From the NCBI RefSeq assembly GCF_030209175.1, contig NZ_JARVSM010000001.1, positions 1,612,001 through 1,676,000 on the forward strand: DNA of 64,000 nucleotides. The letters are read 5' to 3'. The translations under genes were made by a program, and so were the position numbers. The stretch's first letter is position 1. The number at the start of each line of letters is the position of its first letter. Below the pieces are notes generated by a model. That model searched no databases. It saw nothing but the letters and a program-made list of their open reading frames with translations, and had not been told where the DNA came from. Positions 17,547 through 28,458 of the stretch are shown here, piece by piece. Origin of the DNA: Pseudomonas sp. efr-133-TYG-5 (GTDB lineage: Bacteria; Pseudomonadota; Gammaproteobacteria; Pseudomonadales; Pseudomonadaceae).

Positions 17547-18275
17547 TCAGCCCTTGAACACTTCGTCGAGCAAGTCATGCATCGACTTGAACGCCCGCGC
17601 AGCGGTCTTCGCGTCGTACATCATTTTGCCCGGCACATTGGCGTGCGGATCGGTGAACGAATGCACTGCGCCGCCGTAGCTCAGCAACTGCCAGTCGACA
17701 TTGGCCGCATTCATTTCAGCTTCGAAGGCCGGCAACTGCTCCTTCGGCACCAACGGGTCGGATGCGCCGTGCAGCACCAGCACCGAACCCTTGATGTTCT
17801 GCGCGTCCGCCGGGTTCGGCGAGTCCAGCGTGCCGTGGAACGACACCGCCGCTTTCACCGGCGCACCGGTACGCGCCAGATCCAGGGCACAGCAACCGCC
17901 GAAGCAGAAACCGAACACCGCCAGTTTCGTCGTATCGACAGCGGCCTCGCCCTGCTGCTGCAATTGCTCGAACGCCGCCTGCAGGCGCTCGCGCAGCAGG
18001 GCCCGGTCGTTCTTCAGCGGCATCATTGCCGCGCCAGCCTGATCCGCATTCTGCGGACGCACTGCCTGGCCGTACACGTCGGCAATCAACACCACGTAGC
18101 CCTTGGCCGCCACCGACTTGGCGATCTCTTCCGCCCCGGCGCTGACGCCCATCCAGTTCGGCGCCATCAACAGGCCGGGGCGCGCGCCCTTGTGCTCGGC
18201 GTCAAAGGCCAGGCGACCTTCATAAGGCTGGCCGTCGATCTGATAGACCACGGAACGTACAGTGACTTGGCTCAT
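17547..18275 (-). CDS. Dienelactone hydrolase family protein
   Basis: A 242-residue alpha/beta hydrolase. The nucleophile elbow is GFCFGG with Cys at about residue 124, as in dienelactone hydrolases (Cys in place of Ser). The acid and base are probably in HGASDPLVPKEQ and GAVHSFTDP. Such enzymes hydrolyse dienelactones or other small lactones and esters in the cytosol. No catechol pathway genes lie nearby, so the real substrate is open. I chose the ATG at 18275 because it has CAGGAGTCAGAA in front. An in-frame ATG at 18299 would place that ribosome binding site inside the gene. Confidence 0.88.
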   Translation of the reverse strand: MSQVTVRSVVYQIDGQPYEGRLAFDAEHKGARPGLLMAPNWMGVSAGAEEIAKSVAAKGYVVLIADVYGQAVRPQNADQAGAAMMPLKNDRALLRERLQAAFEQLQQQGEAAVDTTKLAVFGFCFGGCCALDLARTGAPVKAAVSFHGTLDSPNPADAQNIKGSVLVLHGASDPLVPKEQLPAFEAEMNAANVDWQLLSYGGAVHSFTDPHANVPGKMMYDAKTAARAFKSMHDLLDEVFKG

Positions 18276-18304
18276 TTCTGACTCCTGAAGGGTAAACACC
18301 AGAA

Positions 18305-18335
18305 TGAAAAAACCCGCCGAAGCGGGTTTTTATGC
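18305..18335 (-). terminator. Terminator of htpG
   Basis: The stem AACCCGC-CGAA-GCGGGTT, with runs of T on both sides (ATAAAAACCCG... on the minus strand ending TTTTTTCATT), lies just past the htpG stop. Confidence 0.88.
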
Positions 18336-18342
18336 AACGTGA

Positions 18343-20247
18343 TCAGGCTGACAGCTCAACCAGCAGCTTGTTCAGACGGGTCACATAGGCGGCCGGGTCT
18401 TTCAAGCTTTCGCCAGCCGCCAGCGCGGCTTGATCGAAGAGGATGTGCGACAGGTCGCCAAAACGCTCCTCGCTCTGCTCGCCGTCGAGTTTCTCGATCA
18501 GCGGGTGGCTCGGGTTGAATTCGAAGATCGGCTTGGAATCCGGCACTTTCTGCCCGCTGGCTTCGAGGATCTGGCGCATTTGCAGGCCCAGGTCCTGTTC
18601 GCCGATGGCCAGGATGGCTGGCGAGTCGGTCAGACGATGGGACACGCGAACCTCGGCAACGGAATCGCCCAGCGCAGTTTTCAAACGCTCGACCAGCCCC
18701 TCTTTGGACTTGGCGACTTCTTCTGCCGCCTTCTTGTCCTCTTCCGAGTCCAGCTTGCCCAGGTCGAGGTCACCGCGTGCCACGTCGACGAAGCTCTTGC
18801 CGTCGAATTCGCTGAGGTAGCTCATCAGCCACTCGTCGATGCGGTCGGTCAGCAGCAGCACTTCGATGCCTTTCTTGCGGAAGACTTCCAGGTGAGGGCT
18901 GTTCTTGACCTGCGCGTAGGTTTCGCCGGTGAGGTAGTAGATCTTGTCCTGACCTTCCTTGGCGCGTGCCAGGTAGTCGGCCAGACCGACGATTTGCTCG
19001 CCGTCGGTGCCATGGGTCGATGCGAAACGCAGCAGACCGGCAATCTTTTCCTTGTTGGCGAAATCTTCTGCCGGGCCTTCTTTCATGACCTGACCGAAGT
19101 TCTTCCAGAAGCCCTTGTATTGCTCAGGCTCGTTTTTCGCCAGTTTTTCCAGCATGTCCAGCACGCGCTTGGTCAACGCGGTTTTCATCGAATCGATGAT
19201 CGGGTCTTTCTGCAGGATTTCCCGCGACACGTTCAGCGACAGGTCGTTGGAATCGACCACGCCCTTGATGAAGCGCAGGTACAGCGGCAGGAACGATTCG
19301 GCCTGATCCATCACGAACACGCGCTGCACGTACAGCTTCAGGCCTCTCGGCGCTTCGCGCTGGTACAGGTCGAACGGGGCGCGGCCCGGCACGTACAGCA
19401 GCGAGTTGTACTCAAGCTTGCCTTCGACCTTGTTGTGGCTCCAGGCCAGCGGGTTTTCGAAGTCGTGGGCGATGTGCTTGTAGAACTCCTGGTATTCCTC
19501 GTCCTTCACTTCAGTGCGCGGACGGGTCCACAGGGCACTGGCGCGGTTGACGGTTTCCCACTCGGCCGCCGGCGCTTCTTCGCCTTCGGCAGGTGCGACG
19601 TCTTTCGGCAGCTCGATCGGCAGCGCGATGTGGTCGGAGTATTTCTTGATGATGTTGCGCAGGCGCCAGCCATCGGCGAACTCGTCTTCACCGGCCTTCA
19701 GGTGCAGGACGATGCGGGTGCCGCGCTCTGGCTTGTCGATCGTGGCGACTTCGAACTCGCCCTCGCCTTTCGACGACCAGTGCACGCCTTCGCTGGCCGG
19801 GGTGCCGGCACGGCGGCTGTACACGTCAACCTTGTCGGCAACGATGAACGCGGAGTAGAAACCGACGCCGAACTGACCGATCAGGTGCGAATCCTTCTTC
19901 TGGTCGCCCGACAGGTTTTTCATGAAATCGGCGGTGCCGGATTTGGCGATGGTCCCCAGGTGGGTGATCACATCGTCGCGGTTCATGCCGATGCCGTTGT
20001 CTTCGAGGGTGACGGTCTTGGCGTCCTTGTCGAAGCTCACACGGATTTTCAGGTCAGCGCCACCTTCGAGCAACTCAGGCTTGGCCAGGGCTTCGAAGCG
20101 CAATTTGTCGACGGCGTCAGAGGCGTTCGAGATCAATTCGCGAAGGAAGATTTCCTTGTTGGAATACAGCGAATGGATCATGAGGTGCAGCAGTTGCTTC
20201 ACCTCGGTCTGGAAGCCCAGGGTTTCCTTTTGAGTTTCCACACTCAT
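18343..20247 (-). CDS. htpG: Chaperone HtpG (Hsp90)
   Basis: A 634-residue Hsp90 homologue, a cytosolic ATP-driven chaperone. The GHKL ATPase signatures are present: [47 protein letters not shown] and GTRIVLHL. The middle and C-terminal domains are complete (…[17 protein letters not shown]…). The length equals that of typical HtpG proteins. I chose [11 protein letters not shown] (ATG at 20247). A second ATG two codons upstream (20253) is nearer to the GGAG and could also be used. No clear sigma-32 promoter was identified. A terminator follows. Confidence 0.97.
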   Translation of the reverse strand: MSVETQKETLGFQTEVKQLLHLMIHSLYSNKEIFLRELISNASDAVDKLRFEALAKPELLEGGADLKIRVSFDKDAKTVTLEDNGIGMNRDDVITHLGTIAKSGTADFMKNLSGDQKKDSHLIGQFGVGFYSAFIVADKVDVYSRRAGTPASEGVHWSSKGEGEFEVATIDKPERGTRIVLHLKAGEDEFADGWRLRNIIKKYSDHIALPIELPKDVAPAEGEEAPAAEWETVNRASALWTRPRTEVKDEEYQEFYKHIAHDFENPLAWSHNKVEGKLEYNSLLYVPGRAPFDLYQREAPRGLKLYVQRVFVMDQAESFLPLYLRFIKGVVDSNDLSLNVSREILQKDPIIDSMKTALTKRVLDMLEKLAKNEPEQYKGFWKNFGQVMKEGPAEDFANKEKIAGLLRFASTHGTDGEQIVGLADYLARAKEGQDKIYYLTGETYAQVKNSPHLEVFRKKGIEVLLLTDRIDEWLMSYLSEFDGKSFVDVARGDLDLGKLDSEEDKKAAEEVAKSKEGLVERLKTALGDSVAEVRVSHRLTDSPAILAIGEQDLGLQMRQILEASGQKVPDSKPIFEFNPSHPLIEKLDGEQSEERFGDLSHILFDQAALAAGESLKDPAAYVTRLNKLLVELSA

Positions 20248-20307
20248 GGTCATCAAACTCCAATCAGATGGCATTGGCCGCGACCCAGATGGTCGGCGGC
20301 GGGTTGT

Positions 20308-20781
20308 TCACTGAGTTGGGGGCGCTGTTGAGGATTTCAAGGGCTCGTCGATTTTGAAATGGGCCCGGGCCGTGGCGATCGGCTCGCTTTCGGTCGATTG
20401 CCATGCAGAGACCGCGACGTTGGCCACGCGGCGCCCCTGACGGCAGACCTGACACTTGGCCCAGGTGTCGCGAAACTGCCCGGCGCGCAGGTAATCGAGG
20501 GAAAAGTCGATGATTTTCGGCACCCCCGGCGCTCCGGTGAAGATCAGCAGGTGCAGCGCCGCCGACAACTCCATAAACCCGGCGATCACCCCGCCGTGGA
20601 TCGCCGGCAATAAAGGGTTACCAATGTTGTCTTTGTTCGCCGGCAGCTTGAACAGCAGCTCATCGCCAACCCGGGAACATTCGACGCCGATCAGCCCGGC
20701 ATAGGGGATCAATTGCAGCAGGGGCGCGTAATCACCCTTGGCATGCGCGTCCTGCAATTGCTGCTTGAAGTCGCTGCTCAT
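20308..20781 (-). CDS. PaaI/YigI-type hotdog-fold thioesterase
   Basis: A 157-residue single hotdog-fold protein. The thioesterase motif HGGVIAGFMELSAALHL places an acidic residue (Glu) seven residues after the HGG, as in the PaaI family. These enzymes hydrolyse acyl-CoAs. The gene overlaps by four bases the next gene upstream, which encodes a second thioesterase of the same kind. The two are translated together and may form a heteromeric pair. The substrate is unknown. Confidence 0.87.
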   Translation of the reverse strand: MSSDFKQQLQDAHAKGDYAPLLQLIPYAGLIGVECSRVGDELLFKLPANKDNIGNPLLPAIHGGVIAGFMELSAALHLLIFTGAPGVPKIIDFSLDYLRAGQFRDTWAKCQVCRQGRRVANVAVSAWQSTESEPIATARAHFKIDEPLKSSTAPPTQ

Positions 20782-21254
20782 TGTCCGCCCCCTTTGATCG
20801 CGCCGGCAAAACCCTTGGTGCCCTTGAGGCCCCTGCCCATGCGCATGAAGGTGCCGACGACGTGGGCGATCGGCTGCTGGGGATCATCCTGATAGGCAAA
20901 GCCGCGAGCGAAAATCACATCAGTGGTGACGCGATAGCATTGTGCGAAGCCATAGACGTCCTTGTGCGGCTCGGCGGCGTGCATGTAGTCGATGCGCAGG
21001 TCGAGGGTCGGGCACACCTCGAATTCCGGCAGCACGCAGAGGGTCGACATGCCGCACGCGGTGTCCATCAGCGAAGTAAGGGCGCCGCCGTGAATGACAC
21101 CCGTCTGCGGGTTGCCGACGATTTGCGGGCTGTACGGCAGCTTCACCGTCAGCCCCTCGCTACTGGCGCTGTGGACGGTCAAACCGAGCACCTGACAATG
21201 GCGCAAGGCCGAAAGAAATCGCGTTGCGCGCTCAAAAACGGGGTTTTCAGCCAT
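20778..21254 (-). CDS. PaaI-type hotdog-fold thioesterase
   Basis: A 158-residue hotdog protein with the motif HGGALTSLMDTACGMST, having Asp at the catalytic acidic position. It precedes a second thioesterase gene and overlaps it by four bases. Both proteins are of near-equal length and share the fold, but they differ in the catalytic acid (Asp here, Glu in the partner). This is consistent with diverged functions after duplication. I chose the ATG at 21254 (MAENPVFERATRFL), preceded by GAGAGTAATTATCAA. The in-frame upstream extension is not family-like. Confidence 0.87.
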   Translation of the reverse strand: MAENPVFERATRFLSALRHCQVLGLTVHSASSEGLTVKLPYSPQIVGNPQTGVIHGGALTSLMDTACGMSTLCVLPEFEVCPTLDLRIDYMHAAEPHKDVYGFAQCYRVTTDVIFARGFAYQDDPQQPIAHVVGTFMRMGRGLKGTKGFAGAIKGGGQ

Positions 21255-21412
21255 TTGATAATTACTCTCGTTAAAGCCTTTTGCCAGTAGTGAGAAATAC
21301 GGCAAAAGTTCCACTGAAAAACAAACTTATATATCTGAACAAAATGAGGAACTTAACCTTTGGCCTCACGCTCTTAAGGCCAGTAGTTATTTTCCATAAG
21401 GAGAAACACCCC

Positions 21413-21649
21413 ATGCGTAAGACTTTAGCTATTGCCTTGATGTTGACCGCTTCCCTCGGTCTCGCTGCCTGCGATAAAAAATCCGAGGACAAAGCTCAAG
21501 ATGCCAACCAACATGCTGAGCAAGCTCAGCAAGACATGAACAAAGCTCAGGATAAAGTGAACGACGCAGCAAAAGAAAACGCCGAAGCTGCCAAAGCTCA
21601 GGCTGAATCGAATCAAGCTGCTCAGGAAGAAGCTGCCAAGAAGCAATAA
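21413..21649 (+). CDS. Small Ala/Gln-rich lipoprotein
   Basis: A 78-residue protein. A signal sequence ending in lipobox LAAC (Cys20) is followed by a low-complexity, highly charged helix made of Ala, Gln, Lys, Glu and Asn (AEQAQQDMNKAQDKVNDAAKEN...). It is predicted to be one long coiled-coil-like helix anchored in the outer membrane, resembling Lpp-type or YtxH-like envelope proteins. The exact function is unknown. The start at 21413 follows AAGGAGAAACACCCC, an excellent ribosome binding site. A strong terminator follows. The gene is monocistronic and probably well expressed. Confidence 0.85.
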   Translation: MRKTLAIALMLTASLGLAACDKKSEDKAQDANQHAEQAQQDMNKAQDKVNDAAKENAEAAKAQAESNQAAQEEAAKKQ

Positions 21650-21668
21650 TTGCGACTTGCTGCAGAAA

Positions 21669-21703
21669 AAAGAAAACCCGCCAAGTGCGGGTTTTCTTTT
21701 GCC
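21669..21703. terminator. Bidirectional terminator
   Basis: The stem AAAACCCGC-CAAGT-GCGGGTTTT, followed by CTTTT, lies between the convergent small lipoprotein and MAPEG genes and can serve both. Confidence 0.9.
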
Positions 21704-21725
21704 TGTGATTTTTCACCCGGGCCGC

Positions 21726-22127
21726 TTAGAGCAACACGGTTCTAAAAGTCGGACTAATCATCAACAGCAAAGAGCATATCAGGCCGACCAGCCACATCAG
21801 GCTGCGCAGCGATGGTTTATCAGCCAGGTAAAACCACAGGTAGAGAATCCGCGCGATCACAAAGATGATCGCCAGGGCATCGATCAACCAGCCTTGGGTT
21901 TGTGTGGTGTGCGCCATCAGCACGCCGACGGCAAACAGAATGAACGCTTCGATGCTGTTTTGATGCGCCGCCAGTGCCCGCGCACCATAGCCAGTGAGTT
22001 GCGCCTGTTGTTGGCGCGGCAGGTGATTGTTGTAACCACCCTGCTCTTTCATGGCCTTGCCCACCGGAATCCGCGCAATGTAAATCAACAATGCACTGAT
22101 AAACACACACCAGAACGGAATACTCAT
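21726..22127 (-). CDS. MAPEG family membrane protein
   Basis: A 133-residue protein with about four membrane helices. The MAPEG-family segment AKALKE/RALAAHQNSIEAFILFA is present (GARALAAHQNSIEAF at about 48-62). Eukaryotic relatives are glutathione-dependent membrane enzymes. Bacterial members of this short group have no proven reaction. The ATG at 22127 shares one base with the stop of the DUF599 gene (TGATG), so the two membrane-protein genes are cotranslated. Confidence 0.88.
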   Translation of the reverse strand: MSIPFWCVFISALLIYIARIPVGKAMKEQGGYNNHLPRQQQAQLTGYGARALAAHQNSIEAFILFAVGVLMAHTTQTQGWLIDALAIIFVIARILYLWFYLADKPSLRSLMWLVGLICSLLLMISPTFRTVLL

Positions 22128-22864
22128 CAAGCCGCCTCTTTGTTGACTTCGGGCAATGGTGCCTCTGTAGGGGTATAGACCATCACGTCGAGAACGTCGG
22201 AATGAAACTCGCGGCGATACAGCACCAGCACGACGCCGGCACTCATCAACATGAACAACCACGGGCTGACGAACCAGGCCAGCATGCTCATGCCGAAGTA
22301 ATAGGAACGCAGGCCGAAGTTGAACTGGTTGGCCGCCATCGAAATAACCCGCGCCGCCCGCGAAGCAAAGGCTTTGCGCTCTTGCTCCGAGACATGTCGC
22401 TCGCCAATCATCGGCGCCGAGCCGATCAGGATCGCGGCGAAGTTGTATTGGCGCATGCACCAACTGAAGGTGAAGAACGCATAGACGAATACCAGCGCCA
22501 GGCACAGCAACTTGATCTCCGACATGCCCTGGGAAGCCTGTTGCACCATCGGGATGTCCGCCAGTAACGACACCGCCCGCTCGGATGCACCGAGCACGGT
22601 GAGAATACCGGCCAGGATGATCAGGGTGCTGGAAGCGAAGAACGAGGCGTTGCGCTCGAGGTTGCCGATCACGCTGGCATCGGCGATGCGGTTGTCACGC
22701 AGCAGCATGCGGCGCATCCAGTCTTCGCGATACAGATGCAGCACGCTGGCCAGGCACGCGGTGTCACGGCCCTTCCAGGTGGCATAGCGGGTATAACCGC
22801 CCCAGCAGATGACAAACCAGAGTGCGGCGAGCAGATGGATCAGGTTGGCTTGGATGAACGACAT
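22127..22864 (-). CDS. DUF599 family membrane protein
   Basis: A 245-residue inner-membrane protein with at least four hydrophobic segments (about 7-23, 73-93, 118-138 and 185-212). The pattern MRRMLLRDNRIADASVIGNLERNASFFASS matches the DUF599 family. The function is unknown. It is the first gene of a two-gene unit with the MAPEG protein and is linked by a one-base overlap. The brnQ terminator lies upstream of it, so transcription must start in the 100 bases in front. Confidence 0.85.
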   Translation of the reverse strand: MSFIQANLIHLLAALWFVICWGGYTRYATWKGRDTACLASVLHLYREDWMRRMLLRDNRIADASVIGNLERNASFFASSTLIILAGILTVLGASERAVSLLADIPMVQQASQGMSEIKLLCLALVFVYAFFTFSWCMRQYNFAAILIGSAPMIGERHVSEQERKAFASRAARVISMAANQFNFGLRSYYFGMSMLAWFVSPWLFMLMSAGVVLVLYRREFHSDVLDVMVYTPTEAPLPEVNKEAA

Positions 22865-22964
22865 GCAATTCCTTGTGATGAAAAGCGGTCAATCGGACAC
22901 CTGAGGGAAATCAGGCAACCTTTCGACGTTGGCTCAGGGAAAAAGACACTGCCAGACGACCATA

Positions 22965-23000
22965 AAAAATGCCCCGTATCGATTGATACGGGGCATTTCC
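22965..23000 (-). terminator. Terminator of brnQ
   Basis: The perfect stem AATGCCCCGTATC-AATC-GATACGGGGCATT, followed by TTTTTATG on the minus strand, lies 40 bases past the brnQ stop. Confidence 0.92.
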
Positions 23001-23041
23001 GTTTAACCGCGCAGGACCCGCTTGTGGCAGGTCCGGCAGCC

Positions 23042-24355
23042 TTACGCCATGGCTTCGCTGCGCTTGCCCAGCAGGCGGTCGCAAATCACTGCAACCACCA
23101 GGGTCATCACGCACGGCACCAGCCACGCCAGGCCTTGCTCGCTCAGCGGCAGATGCGCCAGCTGCGATGGCATCCAGTCGGCCAGACCGGCGCCTTTCAA
23201 CGCGTCGACAGTGCCGAACAGGAACGACACCAGCATCACCGGGCCGAGGATTCGGCCGTGCTCATGCCAGAAGTCCTTGCAGAAGCTCAGGGCTACCAGA
23301 ACGATGCAGGGCGGGTAGATGGCGGTCAGCACCGGGATCGAGAACGCGATCAGCTTGGTCAGGCCCAGGTTGGACACCAACAGCGAGAACGCAGCGAGGA
23401 TGATCACCAGGGTCTTGTAGGACAGTGGCAGCACCCGGCTGAAGTACTCGGCGCAGGCGCAGGTCAGGCCTACCGCCGTCACCAGACATGCCAGGGAAAT
23501 CAGCACCGCGAGGAAACCGCTGCCCAGCGAACCGAAGGTGTGTTGCACGTAGGCGTGCAGCACGGCCGCGCCATTGGTTGCACCGGCCGCCACTTCATGA
23601 CTGCCCGAACCGAGGCGGAACAGGCTGATGTACACCAGTGCCAGGCCAACGCCGGCGATCAGCCCGGCGATGATCGCGTAACGGGTGATCAGCGCTGGCG
23701 ACTCGACGCCACGGGAACGGATCGCGTTGACAATGACGATGCCGAACACCAGGGCGCCGAGGGTATCCATGGTCAGGTAGCCATTGATGAAGCCCTGGGA
23801 GAACGGTGCCGCAACGTATTCCGGGGTAGCCACGCCGATATCACCGGCCGGCAGCGCGAACGCGGCGATGCCGAGTACGGCCAGGGCGATGATTTTCAGC
23901 GGTGCGAGGAAACGCCCCACGGTGTCCAGCAGACGCCCGGGATACAGCGAGATGAAGAACACCAGCAGGAAGTACACCGAGCTGTAGAGGAACAGCGCCA
24001 GCGGGCTCTCGCCGGTCAGCGGCGCCAGACCCACTTCGAACGATACGGTCGCGGTGCGCGGCGTGGCGAACAGCGGGCCGACCGCCAGATAGCACGCGGC
24101 AGCGAGCACGCCACCGGCGATTTTGCCGATCGGGCTGCTCAGCGCATCCATCGCCCCACCGACCTTGGCCAGCGCGACGACAGTGATCACCGGCAGACCG
24201 ACCGCGGTGATCAGGAAGCCCAGCGCCGCCATCCAGACGTTGGGTCCGGACTGCAAGCCGACGATAGGCGGGAAGATGATGTTGCCGGCCCCGACGAACA
24301 GGGCGAATGTCATAAAGCCAAGTGCCAGGATGTCCTGACCTTTCAAAACTTTCAT
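23042..24355 (-). CDS. brnQ: Branched-chain amino acid transport system II carrier protein BrnQ
   Basis: A 437-residue LIVCS-family permease that imports Leu, Ile and Val with Na+ or H+ across the inner membrane. It has about 12 hydrophobic helices. The N-terminal family signature [25 protein letters not shown] is present, with [14 protein letters not shown] in the middle. The length is typical. It is monocistronic with its own terminator. The ATG follows TAAGGAAATAC... read on the minus strand (TTCCTTA just upstream). No leader-type regulation is visible. Confidence 0.95.
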   Translation of the reverse strand: MKVLKGQDILALGFMTFALFVGAGNIIFPPIVGLQSGPNVWMAALGFLITAVGLPVITVVALAKVGGAMDALSSPIGKIAGGVLAAACYLAVGPLFATPRTATVSFEVGLAPLTGESPLALFLYSSVYFLLVFFISLYPGRLLDTVGRFLAPLKIIALAVLGIAAFALPAGDIGVATPEYVAAPFSQGFINGYLTMDTLGALVFGIVIVNAIRSRGVESPALITRYAIIAGLIAGVGLALVYISLFRLGSGSHEVAAGATNGAAVLHAYVQHTFGSLGSGFLAVLISLACLVTAVGLTCACAEYFSRVLPLSYKTLVIILAAFSLLVSNLGLTKLIAFSIPVLTAIYPPCIVLVALSFCKDFWHEHGRILGPVMLVSFLFGTVDALKGAGLADWMPSQLAHLPLSEQGLAWLVPCVMTLVVAVICDRLLGKRSEAMA

Positions 24356-24661
24356 TAAGGAAATACCACACTACTGAATCGGAATTTAGAGGGGGATTTC
24401 CCTGTGGGGTGAGGGAAATGCTGTCAATCCGTATGGGACTGACCCGTTTAGCGCGTTGCATACCTTGTGGGCGGCAGACGCAAAAATGGCTGCTAGCCTA
24501 ACGAATTTGCCTGACAAACGCACTGTTTGAGGGCGAACTATCCGATACGCGACGTGTCCGTGTCGCGTTTACGCATCTATTTTTCCTTTCAAAGCCAGCA
24601 GAACGACAAAGGCCACCCGAAGGTGGCCTTTGTTGGCTGGAGCTGAAAAGTCAGCCGAAGC
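24356..24661. other. Intergenic region sucD / brnQ
   Basis: The left part holds the hairpin after sucD (ACAAAGGCCACC-TTCG-GGTGGCCTTTGT, 24605-24632), which is probably the terminator of the long TCA operon. The rest should contain the brnQ promoter. No other open frame or repeat was noticed. Confidence 0.6.
24603..24634 (-). terminator. Terminator of the sdh-suc operon
   Basis: A 12-base-pair GC-rich stem closes with a TTCG tetraloop and a TTTGTCGTT tail on the minus strand, about 30 bases past the sucD stop. Confidence 0.82.
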
Positions 24662-25546
24662 TTACTTCTTCACTTCCCAACCGGTCAGCTCGGCCAGGGC
24701 CTTGCCGATGTCTGCCAGCGAACGCACGGTTTTCACGCCTGCGTCCTGCAGTGCAGCGAATTTCTCGTCTGCAGTGCCTTTGCCGCCAGAGATGATTGCG
24801 CCAGCATGGCCCATGCGCTTGCCCGGAGGAGCAGTCACACCTGCGATGTAGGAAACAACCGGCTTGGTCACGTGAGCCTTGATGTAGGCCGCCGCTTCTT
24901 CTTCAGCCGAACCGCCGATCTCACCGATCATGACGATCGCTTCGGTCTTCGGGTCTTCCTGGAACAGCTTCAGGATGTCGATGAAGTTCGAACCCGGGAT
25001 CGGGTCACCGCCGATGCCGACGCAGGTCGACTGACCGAAACCGGCGTCAGTGGTCTGCTTCACAGCTTCGTAGGTCAGGGTGCCGGAACGGGAAACGATA
25101 CCGACCTTGCCTGGCAAGTGAATGTGACCTGGCATGATGCCGATCTTGCATTCGCCCGGAGTGATCACGCCTGGGCAGTTAGGGCCGATCAGGGTAACAC
25201 CCAGCTCGTCGCACTTAACTTTCGCGTCCAGCATGTCCAGGGTAGGAATGCCTTCGGTGATGCAGACGATCAGCTTGATGCCGCCGAAAGCCGCTTCCAG
25301 GATCGAGTCCTTGCAGAAAGGAGCCGGAACGTAGATCACGCTGGCGGTGGCGCCAGTGGCTTCTACTGCTTCTTTCACGGTGTTGAACACAGGCAGGTTC
25401 AGGTGAGTGGTGCCACCTTTGCCTGGAGTCACGCCGCCAACCATTTTGGTGCCGTAGGCAATGGCTTGTTCGGAGTGGAAAGTACCCTGCGCGCCGGTGA
25501 AGCCCTGGCAGATGACTTTGGTGTCTTTATTGATCAGGACGCTCAT
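24662..25546 (-). CDS. sucD: Succinyl-CoA synthetase subunit alpha SucD
   Basis: A 294-residue subunit that carries the phosphohistidine. The catalytic His is at residue 247 in [15 protein letters not shown]. The CoA-binding N-terminus reads [23 protein letters not shown]. With SucC it turns succinyl-CoA into succinate and makes ATP or GTP in the TCA cycle. The ATG overlaps the last base of sucC (TAATG), typical of stoichiometric pairs. It is the last gene of the operon and is followed by a hairpin terminator. Confidence 0.97.
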   Translation of the reverse strand: MSVLINKDTKVICQGFTGAQGTFHSEQAIAYGTKMVGGVTPGKGGTTHLNLPVFNTVKEAVEATGATASVIYVPAPFCKDSILEAAFGGIKLIVCITEGIPTLDMLDAKVKCDELGVTLIGPNCPGVITPGECKIGIMPGHIHLPGKVGIVSRSGTLTYEAVKQTTDAGFGQSTCVGIGGDPIPGSNFIDILKLFQEDPKTEAIVMIGEIGGSAEEEAAAYIKAHVTKPVVSYIAGVTAPPGKRMGHAGAIISGGKGTADEKFAALQDAGVKTVRSLADIGKALAELTGWEVKK

Positions 25547-26712
25547 TACTTGCCCTCCGCAGCTTTAACGACTTGTTGAGCAGCGTCGGTCAGGCTGGTA
25601 GCAGCGATGATGTTCAAACCGCTTTCTGCCAGTACTTTAGCGCCCAGTTCAGCGTTGTTGCCTTCGAGACGAACAACAACCGGGATTTTCACGCCGACTT
25701 CTTTCACGGCGCCGATGATGCCTTCGGCAATCATGTCGCAGCGAACGATGCCGCCGAAGATGTTGACCAGTACTGCGGCGACATTGCTGTCGGACAGAAT
25801 GATCTTGAAGGCTTCGGTCACGCGCTCTTTGGTAGCACCACCACCTACGTCGAGGAAGTTGGCTGGCTTGCCGCCGTGCAGGTTGACGATGTCCATGGTA
25901 CCCATGGCCAGGCCGGCACCGTTGACCATGCAGCCGATGTTGCCTTCCAGCGCTACGTAGTTCAGTTCGAACTTGGCAGCGTGCGCTTCGCGCGGATCGT
26001 CCTGCGACGGATCGTGGAAAGTCTTCAGCTTAGGCTGACGGTACATGGCGTTGGCGTCGATGTTGATCTTGGCGTCCAGGCAGTGCAGATCGCCGTCAGC
26101 CTTGATCACCAGCGGGTTCACTTCCAGCAGAGCCAGGTCGTGATCCTTGAACAGCTTGGCCAGACCGGTGAAGATCTTGGCGAACTGAGCAACCTGCTTG
26201 CCTTCCAGACCCAGCTGGAATGCCAGCTCGCGACCCTGGAATGGCTGAGCGCCAACCAGTGGATCGATAGTGGCTTTCAGAATTTTTTCTGGCGTGTCGT
26301 GAGCGATTTTCTCGATGTCCACGCCGCCTTCGGTGGAAGCCATGAACACGATGCGACGGCTCGAACGGTCAACGACAGCGCCCAGGTACAGCTCTTTAGC
26401 GATATCAGTGCACGATTCAACCAGGATTTTGGTGACTGGCTGGCCGTTGGCGTCAGTCTGGTAAGTCACCAGACGCTTGCCCAGCCACTGCTGTGCGAAG
26501 GCTTTGGCGTCTTCTCTGCTGCGAACCAGCTTGACGCCGCCCGCTTTACCGCGACCACCGGCGTGAACCTGGGCTTTGACAACCCACTCGCTGCCGCCGA
26601 TTTTGTCGCAAGCTTCTGCTGCTGCTTCCGGGGTGTCTACTGCGTAACCAGTGGAAACTGGCAGGCCGTATTCAGCGAACAGCTGCTTACCCTGATACTC
26701 GTGAAGATTCAT
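25546..26712 (-). CDS. sucC: Succinyl-CoA synthetase subunit beta SucC
   Basis: A 388-residue ATP-grasp subunit. The N-terminal [20 protein letters not shown] and the ATP-grasp segments [20 protein letters not shown] are standard, as are [19 protein letters not shown] and [16 protein letters not shown] in the C-terminal domain. The length matches the E. coli protein. It follows lpd by about 200 bases, the largest gap inside the TCA operon after sucA-sdhB, so it may have an extra promoter. It is coupled to sucD by a one-base overlap. Confidence 0.97.
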   Translation of the reverse strand: MNLHEYQGKQLFAEYGLPVSTGYAVDTPEAAAEACDKIGGSEWVVKAQVHAGGRGKAGGVKLVRSREDAKAFAQQWLGKRLVTYQTDANGQPVTKILVESCTDIAKELYLGAVVDRSSRRIVFMASTEGGVDIEKIAHDTPEKILKATIDPLVGAQPFQGRELAFQLGLEGKQVAQFAKIFTGLAKLFKDHDLALLEVNPLVIKADGDLHCLDAKINIDANAMYRQPKLKTFHDPSQDDPREAHAAKFELNYVALEGNIGCMVNGAGLAMGTMDIVNLHGGKPANFLDVGGGATKERVTEAFKIILSDSNVAAVLVNIFGGIVRCDMIAEGIIGAVKEVGVKIPVVVRLEGNNAELGAKVLAESGLNIIAATSLTDAAQQVVKAAEGK

Positions 26713-26911
26713 GCTTTTTACCGTCTTCGTTAGGTACTGCGCATTCGGCGCTGCGCTCGTTTGAGTGCCGCGCCACCTGTGACTGCTGCTTGCGTAGCCT
26801 TTCCGGATACCCGGTGCAGCTACGCAAGACTGCGTCCAGCGGACATTCCGCGGTGAGACTTGCTCGCAAGGCTCACGACGGGCCGTTACCGCCGTGGTTT
26901 CTTATTGTCTG

Positions 26912-28348
<1,437 letters not shown>

Positions 28349-28367
28349 TCAAAAAATCCTCTTTAGC

Positions 28368-28458
28368 AACAAAGCTACAAGCCGCAGGCTAAAAGCTCCC
28401 AGCCACCGCGCTCGCGTTGAGCGGGTGGCCTGGAGCTCGAAGCTTGCAGCTGTTTTTT
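28368..28458 (-). repeat. Large hairpin between sucB and lpd
   Basis: An imperfect inverted repeat: AGCTGCAAGC...AGCTCCAGGCCACCCGCTC on the minus strand pairs with the copy AGCTACAAGC...AGCTCCCAGCCACCGCGCTC read from the other side, giving a stem of about 34 pairs. There is no U-run after it in the transcription direction, so it looks like an RNA-stability or pausing element or an intergenic repeat rather than a terminator. Confidence 0.65.

Noticed and set aside
18430..20331. Long open frame antisense to htpG
   Set aside because: Shadow of a highly conserved chaperone gene; no start signal and no recognisable domain.
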